Shown one piece after another: positions 35,881-44,232 of a DNA stretch of 64,000 nt (position 1 is the first letter of the stretch; every line of letters starts with the position of its first letter). The position numbers and the translations under genes were made by a program. A model generated the notes under the pieces. That model had not been told where the DNA came from. It saw nothing but the letters and a program-made list of their open reading frames with translations, and did not search any database. Source of the stretch: Sphingobium aromaticiconvertens (GTDB taxonomy: Bacteria; Pseudomonadota; Alphaproteobacteria; Sphingomonadales; Sphingomonadaceae); NCBI RefSeq assembly GCF_037154075.1, contig NZ_JBANRJ010000001.1, positions 4,583,501 to 4,647,500 of the forward strand, given 5' to 3'.

Positions 35881-36066
35881 CTATTGAGCGCGCGATCGCA
35901 TCATCATGTCCATTCGGCAAGCAATGACTTTCCATAGCTTTACGCCGGCCATGTCTCCCGCAACGGCAATGGTACCGATCCGTTCGGCTGCCTTGGGCGG
36001 TGCTTGCTCACCATGCTGCTTCATCACTATGGACACCTTCCCCCACAAAAACTGGTCGTGCGTCAT
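35881..36066 (-). CDS. DUF6961-like small protein
   Basis: 61-residue protein with the pattern of small sphingomonad DUF6961 proteins: an N-terminal DQFLWGKVSIVMKQHG, then AERIGTIAVAGDMAGVKLWK, ending in a helix. Its start overlaps the stop of the DUF5818 gene (ATGA), which supports it as a real coding region. The function is unknown; the family name is from memory. Confidence 0.65.
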   Translation of the reverse strand: MTHDQFLWGKVSIVMKQHGEQAPPKAAERIGTIAVAGDMAGVKLWKVIACRMDMMMRSRAQ

Positions 36067-36263
36067 GCCAGGGTGATCCGTTCGACGGCAATCAGGTCAA
36101 AACCGTCACGCACGCCGATGATGGCAACGCGCTTGCCCAGCAGAGGCCGCCAGGTCTTGGTGATCTCCAGTCGCCATTCGCCGCCGTCGGATACACGCAG
36201 CACCGGATAGAAGTCGCCTTCCAAAAGAATGCCGGTCAGTTCATGGCGCGTTCCTCTCGGCAT
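36063..36263 (-). CDS. DUF5818-like small protein
   Basis: 66-residue beta-rich protein (MPRGTRHELTGILLEGDFYP, VLRVSDGGEWRLEI, LGKRVAIIGVRDGFDLIAVE) resembling the OB-like DUF5818 proteins common in sphingomonads. It starts at the stop of the nuclease gene (one-base overlap) and itself overlaps the following small gene, so three genes are coupled. A longer upstream frame starting at 36593 only crosses the nuclease gene out of frame and was rejected. Confidence 0.65.
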   Translation of the reverse strand: MPRGTRHELTGILLEGDFYPVLRVSDGGEWRLEITKTWRPLLGKRVAIIGVRDGFDLIAVERITLA

Positions 36264-36685
36264 CAGCGGCACTGCCCGCGTGCATAACGATCCCATCGCA
36301 GGACAGTGCCGGACCTGATCATGCCGCAGCTTATGTCGCCCGTGCCTGGCAGCGTACACCATGCCGCCGTGCGACCGCCCCGCGCCGATCCATTCGACAC
36401 GCAGCGCATGGCCGGCGCCGATACAAGAATATGGCCGGTACGCGCCTTGCCTTTCGCTCCGCCCAGCAGGCGCACCAGCCGGTCCCGTGCTGCAATAGCC
36501 GATGCCTTGGGACAGGGGTGCCCCTGTTTGCATGTGCCGTCCATCTCGCGGGCAGCTATACCGGCCAACCGTATCTTCGGACCTTCGGCACACCAGATAG
36601 GGCCGTCCCCGTCCCAGACATGGGTCGGCGTACAGGCAAAGGCCTGCCCGGATGCCAGAACGACCGCGGATAGGACGGCAAGCAT
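36263..36685 (-). CDS. Secreted thermonuclease-like (SNase) protein
   Basis: 140-residue exported protein. A signal peptide (MLAVLSAVVLASGQAFA) is followed by VWDGDGPIWC and KIRLAGIAAREMDGTCKQGH, the D-G-D and IRLxGIxA pattern of staphylococcal-nuclease-like domains, and SGTVLRWDRYARGQC. Six Cys suggest disulfides. SNase-like proteins of this type are frequent on sphingomonad mobile elements. Activity is uncertain because only part of the Arg/Glu catalytic set is apparent. Confidence 0.75.
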   Translation of the reverse strand: MLAVLSAVVLASGQAFACTPTHVWDGDGPIWCAEGPKIRLAGIAAREMDGTCKQGHPCPKASAIAARDRLVRLLGGAKGKARTGHILVSAPAMRCVSNGSARGGRTAAWCTLPGTGDISCGMIRSGTVLRWDRYARGQCR

Positions 36686-36695
36686 GAGCCTCGCT

Positions 36696-36887
36696 TCAGC
36701 CTTCGGCCAGGATGGTCATGACGCTGTCGAGACTGCCTTTGACGACGAGATAATTTCCCTTCTCGAAATTGACTGCGCTGGTGTCGTTCTCACCGCGGTA
36801 GCGTCGAACGAAACTGACCCGATCGACATTGACGACTACCAATTCGCCCTCTGTCGTTTCCAAACGCACATATCCGTTCATACACAT
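36696..36887 (-). CDS. Hypothetical 63-residue protein
   Basis: Small protein MCMNGYVRLETTEGELVVVN followed by DRVSFVRRY, GNYLVVKGSLDSVMTIL. Two beta strands, a turn and a closing amphipathic helix recall FlbD/LytTR-like small folds, but I cannot assign a family. It ends 10 bases before the nuclease gene on the same strand and may lead that operon. Confidence 0.5.
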   Translation of the reverse strand: MCMNGYVRLETTEGELVVVNVDRVSFVRRYRGENDTSAVNFEKGNYLVVKGSLDSVMTILAEG

Positions 36888-37029
36888 CCCGATCGCCTAA
36901 ACCGCGACGCTAGCGTGGCTGTGGAGGATTGCACAGCCGCTATGCCGTCTATTGTTCAAGATCAGGAAAGCGGCAGACTATTCAGCACGACTGACCCTGT
37001 GCATAACCCGATCTACCGCGGGCTTACCG

Positions 37030-37221
37030 TCATAAAGGCAGCGTCATCTGGCGGACGTCAGGAATTGTCGGGGGATGCTCGATCGCCGCGATGACGCTTT
37101 GCGCCAGTTCCACCGCCGCCTGTTCGCGTAGGCGCTCGTTAGGTGCGGTGAGGGCGACGCGTGCCCAGGCCGGGGCGTGAAGCAGGCTCTGCGCGAGCCA
37201 AAGAGAATCAGGGTGAGTCAT
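37030..37221 (-). CDS. DUF6771-like small protein
   Basis: 63-residue helical protein (MTHPDSLWLAQSLLHAPAWA, RVALTAPNERLREQAAVELA, then a helix to VRQMTLPL). It matches my memory of sphingomonad DUF6771 proteins, which share the APxWxRVxLTAPxERxREQAA core. The ATG at 37221 was preferred over one at 37242, where an extra non-conserved extension would be added. It stands alone with no clear operon partner. Confidence 0.6.
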   Translation of the reverse strand: MTHPDSLWLAQSLLHAPAWARVALTAPNERLREQAAVELAQSVIAAIEHPPTIPDVRQMTLPL

Positions 37222-37297
37222 GACCTTGACCGTAGAGAACATATCAGGAACGAAGCAAGAGGCTTGCGATGAAATTGGCGATCGCTAGGCTGCCTGG

Positions 37298-37387
37298 ATG
37301 TGCAATCATTATCGAACTGATCCGGACAATAAGTCCCCCGACTACACCACCCGCATTGCCGAGGTGCCGGCCGTAAAAGCCAGATGA
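37298..37387 (+). pseudogene. N-terminal fragment of an SRAP (YedK/HMCES) peptidase
   Basis: A 29-codon frame beginning MCNHYRTDPDNKSPDYTTRI. The MCNHYR start, with Cys2 as the catalytic residue that crosslinks to abasic sites, is the signature of SOS-response-associated peptidases; the following Asp-Pro and Tyr fit plasmid-borne versions. A stop comes at 37385 and no further SRAP sequence follows, so this is a remnant. Confidence 0.45.
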
Positions 37388-37786
37388 GCGCAGCTTGCTG
37401 TTAGGGGTCGTTTACCCGATGTGACTGAATACCGCTTAACAGGCAGCCTTTCAGCAAGGGAGAACTGCCAATAAACCGTCAACGCTGCCCACGATTTGGC
37501 ATGCAACAGCCCCCCCCTTCCCGGTCCAGCCCCGGCGCCATGATGCTGGCTCATGCGATAGATCCGGCACCACGCCGTTGTGCCAAGCATCCGTGGGTCA
37601 TGGCAACTGCGAATGTTATCGACATTCTCCACACCCTCGTCCGTGATGAGGCCAAACGGCGCATGGCCAGGGGCGTTGGTAAACTGGCTTCCCACAGCAT
37701 CTCCGCAACTGCAAATTTTGCAGCGGTGCGAAAGGCCGGAGGGCCGCTTACTGGAACTTGATGGCGCGATTTGCTAGGACGCGAGT
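37388..37786. other. Gene-free stretch before the DUF262 module
   Basis: About 400 bases with short open frames on both strands (for example 37501-37761 and 37342-37695) that lack family patterns. It separates the small-gene row from the defence-type modules and may hold the promoter of the DUF262 operon. No clear palindrome was found. Confidence 0.4.
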
Positions 37787-38974
37787 ATGGCGAACCAAGC
37801 GATCATCACTGACCCCCAGCGCGTAACCGAAGAGGGCACTTCGTTCGGGACGCCCAGCGGCGTCGAACAGGAGCTGCCGAGCGAGACCGGCAACGACCTG
37901 CAGATCGCCGAACCGTTCAATCCAGACGATATCGACGTTACGACGCGCTCGATGACCATTGATCTCCTCCTGTCGCGGATCCGCAGCAAGGCCATCGATC
38001 TCGAGCCGGATTTCCAGCGCCGGCGCGGCATCTGGACCGATCGTCAGCAGAGCCGACTGATTGAGTCACTGCTCCTCCGCATTCCCTTGCCCACGCTTTA
38101 TGCCGCCGAAGACGAGGAAGAGGATTGGGCGATCGTCGACGGCATTCAGCGCTTGACTACGATAACGCGGTTCATCGATCCCGACGCGATCGAGGACACC
38201 CCACTCAAGCTGACTGGGATGGAATATCTCGGCGAATCCTTCAACGGCAAGCTGTTCGACGATCTTCCCGCGCGGCTGAAGCGCCGTCTGCGCGAAACCG
38301 AGCTGGTCGTTCACGTCATCCGCCACGGCACCCCGCAGGAAGTGAAGTTCAACATTTTCGCGCGGATCAACACTGGCGGCATGCCGCTCTCAGCGCAAGA
38401 ACTGCGGCATGCGCTGATCCCCGGCAAGGCGCGCGAATATCTCGGCCGGCTGGCTGGACTCGAGGCGTTCAAGCAAGCGACCACCTATAGCATTCGCGAC
38501 GAACGGATGGCCGATCGTGAAATGGTCTTGCGGTTCCTAGCCTTCAGTATGACCCGGCCCGAAGAATTCCGCGCCTATGATTTCGACCGCTTCCTCGGCG
38601 ACGCGATGCGGCAGATCAACCGCCTGGACGATGTCGATCTGGAGGCGCTCGAGCACGGATTTACGCGTGCGATGGATAGCGCGCGGGAAATCTTCGGCCA
38701 GAATGCGTTTCGCAAACGCTATCGGGAGACCGATGGGCGGTTCCCGATCAACAAGGCGCTGTTCGAAACCATTGCCGTGTCGCTCGCCAATCTCTCCGAC
38801 AGTGAGCGCGAGCGCTGCATATTTCGCCACAACGAGGTCCGCCGCCGGATGATGGAGGCGATGCAGGACCGCGCCTTCGAATCTGCCATTTCGCAAGGCA
38901 CTGGCGATATTGGCAAGGTGCGCAAGAGGTTCAATATGGTGTCTACGATCTTCAAGGATGTCGCCAATGTTTGA
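37787..38974 (+). CDS. DUF262 protein (GmrS/ParB-like N domain)
   Basis: 395-residue protein with the DUF262 core: IDLEPDFQRRRGIWTDRQQS, RLIESLLLRIPLPTLYAAED, and DGIQRLTTI, which corresponds to the DGQQR nucleotide-binding motif of GmrSD-type enzymes (here DGIQR). FNIFARINTGGMPLSAQELR is also typical. The DUF1524 HNH nuclease domain of full GmrSD is absent; the second half is helical. It overlaps the next gene by 8 bases and so belongs to a three-gene module with a DUF3696 ATPase and an unknown protein. A nucleotide-sensing or regulatory role in phage defence is inferred. Confidence 0.87.
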   Translation: MANQAIITDPQRVTEEGTSFGTPSGVEQELPSETGNDLQIAEPFNPDDIDVTTRSMTIDLLLSRIRSKAIDLEPDFQRRRGIWTDRQQSRLIESLLLRIPLPTLYAAEDEEEDWAIVDGIQRLTTITRFIDPDAIEDTPLKLTGMEYLGESFNGKLFDDLPARLKRRLRETELVVHVIRHGTPQEVKFNIFARINTGGMPLSAQELRHALIPGKAREYLGRLAGLEAFKQATTYSIRDERMADREMVLRFLAFSMTRPEEFRAYDFDRFLGDAMRQINRLDDVDLEALEHGFTRAMDSAREIFGQNAFRKRYRETDGRFPINKALFETIAVSLANLSDSERERCIFRHNEVRRRMMEAMQDRAFESAISQGTGDIGKVRKRFNMVSTIFKDVANV

Positions 38975-40085
38975 CGCGCTCACCTTGCATAATTTCAAGG
39001 CGTTCCGCGACATCCATATCCCCATGAAGCCGTTGACCTTGCTGTCTGGTTTGAACGGGTCGGGGAAGAGCACCACGTTGCAAGCGTTGGCCTTACTTCG
39101 CCAATCATGGGATACCGGCTTCCTGTCGAGCCAGGGCTTTCTCCTAAACGGCGACTTAGTCGAGCTCGGCACTGGCGTCGATGTGCTCAACGACCAGCAT
39201 GACGACGAAGAAATCGGCATCACGCTCCATGGTTCCAAAGGGCAGGCCTTTGCGTATCGTGTCGCTTATGACCCGCGGGGCGATTTGCTGCATTTTGCCG
39301 TCAAGCCGGACTTCGGCTTTTACTCGGAGCTGGAGCATCAACGCGGCCTGTTCGGCCATTGGTTTCAATATTTGCGCGCCGATCGAGCCGGGCCCGAGGT
39401 GAGCTTTCCCAAGGCCTATCACCTCGTTAACGAGCGGCGGTTCCTTGGGAGCCGCGGTCAGTATACTGCGCATTTCCTGAGCCTGTTCGGCGACGATGAG
39501 GTCAATCCGAAACTTCGGCATCCCGACGAGGCGGCACCTGGTCTGCTCTCGCAGGTCAACGCTTGGATGAAGGAATTCAGCCCCGGCGTTGGGCTTGCGG
39601 TCGAGGACATCCCGCGCACCGATGCCGTGCGCCTCGATTATTTCTATGGCGGCAGCGCCGGGATCAGTGGGTCAAATCCATATCGCTCGACCAATGTCGG
39701 CTTCGGGCTAACTTACGTCCTCCCCATCATCGTTGCCTGCCTGGCATCACCGCCTGACAGCTGGCTCCTGATCGAGAACCCGGAAGCGCACCTCCATCCG
39801 CAAGGCCAGGCGGCGATGGGGCAATTAATGGCGTGGTCCGCCGCGACAGGCACACGGATTGTGGTCGAAAGCCATAGTGATCATTTCCTCAACGGCATCC
39901 GCCTCGCGGTGAAAAACGGCGCAATTCCGGCTGACGACGTTGGTCTCAATTTCTTCCGGCGGCCGTCCGGCAGCGGCCAGCCCGAGCGTGTCCATCCGGT
40001 TGTCACCCCCGAAGGTAGGCTCACAGACTGGCCCGAAGGCTTCTTCGATCAATGGGACAAATCGCTCGATCAGCTGCTAAGCTGA
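38967..40085 (+). CDS. DUF3696 SMC/ABC-like AAA ATPase
   Basis: 372-residue ATPase of the RecF/OLD-like AAA_15/21 group with C-terminal DUF3696. The N-terminus FDALTLHNFKAFRDIHIPMK leads to Walker A (GLNGSGKSTTLQALALLR). SWLLIENPEAHLHPQGQA is Walker B, and TRIVVESHSDHFLNGIRLAV is the switch. No TOPRIM nuclease domain is attached. The start overlaps DUF262 by 8 bases and the third gene follows after 1 base. DUF262 plus DUF3696 pairs occur in defence islands; I recall a similar composition for the Menshen system but cannot confirm it. Confidence 0.88.
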   Translation: MFDALTLHNFKAFRDIHIPMKPLTLLSGLNGSGKSTTLQALALLRQSWDTGFLSSQGFLLNGDLVELGTGVDVLNDQHDDEEIGITLHGSKGQAFAYRVAYDPRGDLLHFAVKPDFGFYSELEHQRGLFGHWFQYLRADRAGPEVSFPKAYHLVNERRFLGSRGQYTAHFLSLFGDDEVNPKLRHPDEAAPGLLSQVNAWMKEFSPGVGLAVEDIPRTDAVRLDYFYGGSAGISGSNPYRSTNVGFGLTYVLPIIVACLASPPDSWLLIENPEAHLHPQGQAAMGQLMAWSAATGTRIVVESHSDHFLNGIRLAVKNGAIPADDVGLNFFRRPSGSGQPERVHPVVTPEGRLTDWPEGFFDQWDKSLDQLLS

Positions 40086-40086
40086 G

Positions 40087-41001
40087 ATGACCTTTATCGC
40101 TTTCCTGAACGAGTTGTCCTTTCCGGCAGGCGCTGTGGATGCGGAAGCCGCCGAAGCGGCTGTCCTGGGTTTGGCCAAGACGCTACAATCTTTGCGACGG
40201 ATCCAGTCGAGCGCGGCGCTCCACTCCTCAGTGCCGTTGGCGTCAATTTCGCTCGGCGATGATCGATGGCTAGGCACGGTTATGGCAAAGAGTGGTAGTC
40301 GCGACGAATGGCGGTTTTTGCGCGGCTTCGAGAACCGCGCGCCGTTCCGTGTCGATCTGGGTACAGCATTTGGTTTCGAAGCGGAATATCATTACGGCGA
40401 CACGCTCGCCGAGGGTCTCGGGCTGAGCCATAGTGTCGGCACGCTCGGGGTAAGCTTTGCTAACGAGCCTTGGCTGGTCCCATCCGTGCCGCTGCGTCGC
40501 ATCTCGCTCGATGAGGACGGCGAGTTCGACGAACAGGTCATCGAGGTTCATCACGCTGCTACGCCCGCGCATGTCACCGGCCATGACGAATGGCTGCGGC
40601 GGATGCCCGCCGAGCACGTGCGCGATGGCGACGAGCTATGGGCACGCCGCGCCGAGATATTCCCGCATTTGTTCTTCCTCCCGCGCACCGAGGCGCATTT
40701 GCGTGCGTTCAAGGCGGGCGAGCTTCGCTTGGCTTCGGCGCGGCACGCGCTGATGGATCTCGAGATCGCGACGGCGCGCTGGAATATCAATGACGCCGCA
40801 ATGCCGACCTTCCTGACCAAGACCACGCCGGAAAAGGAACAGCGGAGTAAGCTATTCTATTTCAATGATCTGTCAGGCGTCGCACGCTGCTTCGACTGGC
40901 ATTCCCGCTACACGCCAGGTGCCGGCAGGGTTCACTTCTGGTGTGACCGTTCGTCGGGCCGACTGACGATTGCCCATGTCGGCCAGAAAGTACCGGATTG
41001 A
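40087..41001 (+). CDS. Unknown protein, third gene of DUF262/DUF3696 module
   Basis: 304-residue soluble protein with no family that I recognise. The first 80 residues are alpha/beta (MTFIAFLNELSFPAGAVDAE, SIRLGD-like SISLGDDRW). The centre has FFLPRTEAHLRAFKAGELRL and HDEWLRRMPAEHVRDGDELW. The C-terminal part has KLFYFNDLSGVARCFDWHSRYTPGAG with a Cys and several His residues that could form an active site. It starts one base after the ATPase stop, so the three genes are one operon, and it is the best candidate for the effector. Confidence 0.8.
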   Translation: MTFIAFLNELSFPAGAVDAEAAEAAVLGLAKTLQSLRRIQSSAALHSSVPLASISLGDDRWLGTVMAKSGSRDEWRFLRGFENRAPFRVDLGTAFGFEAEYHYGDTLAEGLGLSHSVGTLGVSFANEPWLVPSVPLRRISLDEDGEFDEQVIEVHHAATPAHVTGHDEWLRRMPAEHVRDGDELWARRAEIFPHLFFLPRTEAHLRAFKAGELRLASARHALMDLEIATARWNINDAAMPTFLTKTTPEKEQRSKLFYFNDLSGVARCFDWHSRYTPGAGRVHFWCDRSSGRLTIAHVGQKVPD

Positions 41002-41379
41002 TTGGGGCAGATACCGGGGCCGTCATGTGAGCGCCCAATAAAAGCCCTAAAATCTCTACCCGGGTTGTCGAGCGACTAGAGATTTGGTGGGGCGGCAATG
41101 CCGACCACGTCGCGGCGATGCTCCTGAACGCGATCGGTCGAGTCGAACGCAGTGATGTACCTGCGGGGCCGCGGGGCGTTGACGACCACGTCGGTTTCAG
41201 ATTCGCTGACGGTACTCTTCCTTTTCCCCGTTCGCCAAACTACTGCGGTGCGCGACTGGGAAGTGCGGACGCGATAAATCGGTTATCTGCAATGTCTCGC
41301 ACTGCACAATAACCTTGGACAAATATGACTTTGATGTAATATTCATCCTTCAAAGTTTGATTGATGCACGAGGATTAAA
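41002..41379. other. Intergenic region before the XRE-ASCH operon
   Basis: 378 bases. The first two thirds contain only a weak 64-codon frame without family pattern. The final part holds the palindrome described separately and should carry the promoter of the following operon. Confidence 0.4.
41328..41356. promoter_or_regulatory. Palindromic operator before the XRE-ASCH gene
   Basis: ACTTTGA (41328-41334) and TCAAAGT (41350-41356) form a 29-base inverted repeat whose inner bases also pair partly (TG and CA around TAATATT). It lies 24 bases before the ATG of the XRE-ASCH regulator, where an autorepressor would bind. Confidence 0.6.
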
Positions 41380-42171
41380 ATGAAGGTCGTTGGCAAGGTA
41401 TTTGAACCGCTACCGGACGGTGCCGAAGCCAAGGATGGCCACATTGGACGCAGTTTGCGTGAAATTCGGATCTTAGCTGGACTTACGCAAGCCCAGGTTG
41501 CTGAGCGTCTCAACATCGGCCAATCCGCCGTTACTAGGCTCGAAAATCGCAAGGACATCCGCGTGTCGACGTTGCGCGATTATCTCGGAGCAATGGGGGC
41601 GAAGCTCCGCATTCAAGCTCAGTTCGAACATGCCGCTGCGATGATCAACAGTCTGCGGGAGTCTCATTATCGCTTCGAACAGGTCGACGAGAATCAGCTT
41701 CTCCTGCCTATTATTGGGGAGGATCGGCTCCCACCCCATCGCGACGTCGTATTCAGCATCAAGCCGGAATATAGCCGGAAGATCGCCAGTGGCGAGAAAA
41801 CGGTTGAGCTTCGTCGGCGTTTCCCGATGTCGGTGCCAGCCGGAACAACTGCTCTGATCTATGAGACCAGCCCGACGCGTGCACTTTCGGGCATCGCCGA
41901 GATTGGGGAGGTCCACAAACGGTCGCCGCTTGAAATCTGGAATGCATTTGGCGATCGTGCCTGCATTGCCCGTGCGGACTTCGACGCCTATTTTGATGGC
42001 GCTGACCGCGCTTATGCCATTGAGCTGACGCATGGCCGTCCGCTGCCTCGTCCTTTGGAACTGAGCGAGCTCAGAGACCGATTTAGCTTCGAGCCACCGC
42101 AGTCCTTCCTCTACGCGACGCCCAAAATGCGAGAAGCCCTTCTGTATGAGCGCGCCCAGATTCCTAATTGA
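41380..42171 (+). CDS. XRE-HTH plus ASCH domain protein (putative antitoxin)
   Basis: 263-residue two-domain protein. An XRE HTH spans about residues 25-80 (LREIRILAGLTQAQVAERLN, then QSAVTRLENRKDIRVSTLRD). A C-terminal ASCH/PUA-like domain follows at about 120-220, with VVFSIKPEYSRKIASGEKTV and ELRRRFP as its core. ASCH domains bind RNA or modified nucleosides. It overlaps the PIN-GNAT gene by 26 bases, and a palindrome lies upstream, so it looks like an autoregulating antitoxin or sensor for that protein. Confidence 0.85.
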   Translation: MKVVGKVFEPLPDGAEAKDGHIGRSLREIRILAGLTQAQVAERLNIGQSAVTRLENRKDIRVSTLRDYLGAMGAKLRIQAQFEHAAAMINSLRESHYRFEQVDENQLLLPIIGEDRLPPHRDVVFSIKPEYSRKIASGEKTVELRRRFPMSVPAGTTALIYETSPTRALSGIAEIGEVHKRSPLEIWNAFGDRACIARADFDAYFDGADRAYAIELTHGRPLPRPLELSELRDRFSFEPPQSFLYATPKMREALLYERAQIPN

Positions 42172-43672
42172 TACTAACGTCTTCATCGGCTTGGAAGACC
42201 ATGCCGAGGTAGTCCCACACTTCGCTTCCCTGCAACAGCTTGCGGGGAGACATGGCGTCGAGATTTTCGTTCATGCAGCGGCGATTGACGACATTGGGCG
42301 AGACAAGGATGAAGCGCGTCGTCGCGTTTCACTCAGCAAAATCAAAAAATTTCCCGTAATCGGCAAGATGGCGGGTATCGACCAGACGGCACTTGAAGCG
42401 AAATATGGACGTATTCGTCGTCCCAACGATCTCGTCGATGCCACTCTGCTTCATGCCCTGGACATTGGCGTTGCCGACTTTCTTGTGACAGAGGATCAGG
42501 GCCTTCACGCACGGGCAGAAAGGACATCCTCGACTTTTGGCGCGCGAGTTCTGTACGTTGCCGACGCCGTCTCCTTCCTGCGAACCACCTACGAAGCAGT
42601 GGCTGTGGTCTTCCCCGCAGTGGTGGAGATGGAGGCCAACACCATATCCCAGGACGACCCGATCTTCGTGAGTCTGCGCGGAGACTATCCTGGCTTCGAT
42701 GACTGGTGGCGCGAGAAGTGCGTCAGACCGATGCGCAAGTGCTGGGTCGTCATGGATGAAGGCAATGTGGCGGGTCTTCTTGTGCGCAAGGATGAAAAGC
42801 CTGGCAACACCGATGCCAGGCTTCCGGGACAGAAGATCCTCAAGATCTGCACCTTCAAGGTTCGCACCGAGAGCCGCGGAGTGAAGCTGGGCGAACTCCT
42901 GTTGAAGCAGGTGCTCTGGTACGCCCAATCGAACAACCACGACGTGGTCTATCTGACGACCTTTCCAGGTCAACAGACGCTGATGGCACTACTGGAATAC
43001 TATGGTTTCCGCCATACGCACGATAATGCGAACGGTGAGAAGGTCTATGAAAAGGCGATCAATCGTGATCGGCTTGCACCGCCTGGAAGCACATCGCTTT
43101 TCGACCTCGCTCGCGAAAATTATCCACGGTTCGCAACCGGAGACGGTCTCGCCGCCTATGCGATTCCGATCAAGGAAGAGTTCCACGAAATTCTCTTTCC
43201 GGAACTGGTGAACCGCAGCCAGTTCAGCCTTTTTGGCGACACTGGTTTCCAACGGCCTGGGAATACGATCCGTAAGGTATATCTATGCCGGGCACCTGCG
43301 CAGCTTACCCAACCAGGGGCGCTGCTGTTCTTCTATAAAGGCAAATCTGGTTTTCAGCCTTCGCAGGCCATAACGACCGTTGGTGTGTTCGAGGAGATGA
43401 AGCTCGCCTACTCGACCGAGGAACTGCGCCGACTTGCAGGTGGCCGCTCGGTATACAGCGACGTGCAGCTCAGAAATCTCGCCGCGACGCAAAACCGTCC
43501 TGTGAAAGTGATCAACTTTCTCCTAGCCGCACACCTTGAGCCGCCTATGCAACTCGCCGCCCTAAAGAACAGCAGCGTATTCGCCGGACACCCGCCACAG
43601 TCCATCAAGAGACTCCTTCCGGCTCAACAGATGTCCGTTCTTGATCAGGGAGCTTTTGGTTTCACGACATGA
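42146..43672 (+). CDS. PIN-GNAT-PUA/EVE-like three-domain protein (putative toxin)
   Basis: 508-residue protein that joins three domains. Residues 1-150 form a PIN nuclease (FLIDTNVFIGLED; NDLVDATLLHALDIGVADFL; VTEDQGLHARA, supplying the acidic residues). Residues 170-310 form a GNAT acetyltransferase (CTFKVRTESRGVKLGELLLK, the acetyl-CoA loop). Residues 340-490 look like a PUA/EVE/ASCH fold (IRKVYLCRAPAQLTQPGALL, FFYKGKSGFQ, QAITTVGVFEE). Such a layout fits an RNA-targeting toxin that cleaves or acetylates tRNA, but the target is unknown. It overlaps both neighbours and is the centre of a three-gene operon. Confidence 0.82.
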   Translation: MSAPRFLIDTNVFIGLEDHAEVVPHFASLQQLAGRHGVEIFVHAAAIDDIGRDKDEARRRVSLSKIKKFPVIGKMAGIDQTALEAKYGRIRRPNDLVDATLLHALDIGVADFLVTEDQGLHARAERTSSTFGARVLYVADAVSFLRTTYEAVAVVFPAVVEMEANTISQDDPIFVSLRGDYPGFDDWWREKCVRPMRKCWVVMDEGNVAGLLVRKDEKPGNTDARLPGQKILKICTFKVRTESRGVKLGELLLKQVLWYAQSNNHDVVYLTTFPGQQTLMALLEYYGFRHTHDNANGEKVYEKAINRDRLAPPGSTSLFDLARENYPRFATGDGLAAYAIPIKEEFHEILFPELVNRSQFSLFGDTGFQRPGNTIRKVYLCRAPAQLTQPGALLFFYKGKSGFQPSQAITTVGVFEEMKLAYSTEELRRLAGGRSVYSDVQLRNLAATQNRPVKVINFLLAAHLEPPMQLAALKNSSVFAGHPPQSIKRLLPAQQMSVLDQGAFGFTT

Positions 43673-44232
43673 AAAGGCGAATAGCTATCCTAGGCCTGTC
43701 TGGCGTCGGCAAATCGTCGCTCATAAAAGGAATTAATGATACCGTTCCTTTGCTTCATCTGCAGGCAAGCGATTTGATAAAGGCGGAACAGGCTTATCAA
43801 GAAAGTACCCCAGATAGTTCGGAAGAATTGCGGACTGGGGCAGTGGTCGACAATCAGTTACTCATGATTGCAGCCTATAAGCGGAAAACTGCTGCCACAG
43901 ATCTGCCTGTCGTCTTTGACGGGCACAGTATAATCGACGGCCTAAATGGCCTCATCGAAATTCCGGTTTCCGTCTTCTCGGAACTTGAATTGGATGCGAT
44001 CTGCTACATGGTGGCTGATCCCCATTTAATTGCGGAGCGCCGTCGCGCAGATGTCGGTCGCGAACGCCCGCATCGCGACGTTCCGACCTTAGTGCAACAT
44101 CAGCATCTAGCCGAAACTAGAGCCCGACAAGTTGCAGAAGCGATTGGATGCCCTTTCATTCTCATCGGAGATGGCGAACTCGGCATCGTGGTGGATTTCA
44201 TCAGCGGAGCAGGCGATCTAGCTATCCGCTGA
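43669..44232 (+). CDS. P-loop kinase (adenylate-kinase-like)
   Basis: 187-residue P-loop NTPase. Walker A is ILGLSGVGKSSLI at the N-terminus, VVFDGHSIIDG is a Walker-B-like strand, and AERRRADVGRERPHRDVPTL is an Arg-rich LID region, the order of small nucleoside/nucleotide kinases such as AAA_18/AAA_33. It overlaps the PIN-GNAT gene by 4 bases. It could phosphorylate a nucleotide signal or act as a polynucleotide kinase in the same module; this is inferred from coupling alone. Confidence 0.78.
   Translation: MKRRIAILGLSGVGKSSLIKGINDTVPLLHLQASDLIKAEQAYQESTPDSSEELRTGAVVDNQLLMIAAYKRKTAATDLPVVFDGHSIIDGLNGLIEIPVSVFSELELDAICYMVADPHLIAERRRADVGRERPHRDVPTLVQHQHLAETRARQVAEAIGCPFILIGDGELGIVVDFISGAGDLAIR

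Noticed and set aside
36306..37094. 262-codon frame on the plus strand
   Set aside because: It lies antisense to the SNase-like and small genes, which carry a signal peptide and coupled starts; the long frame has no recognisable pattern.
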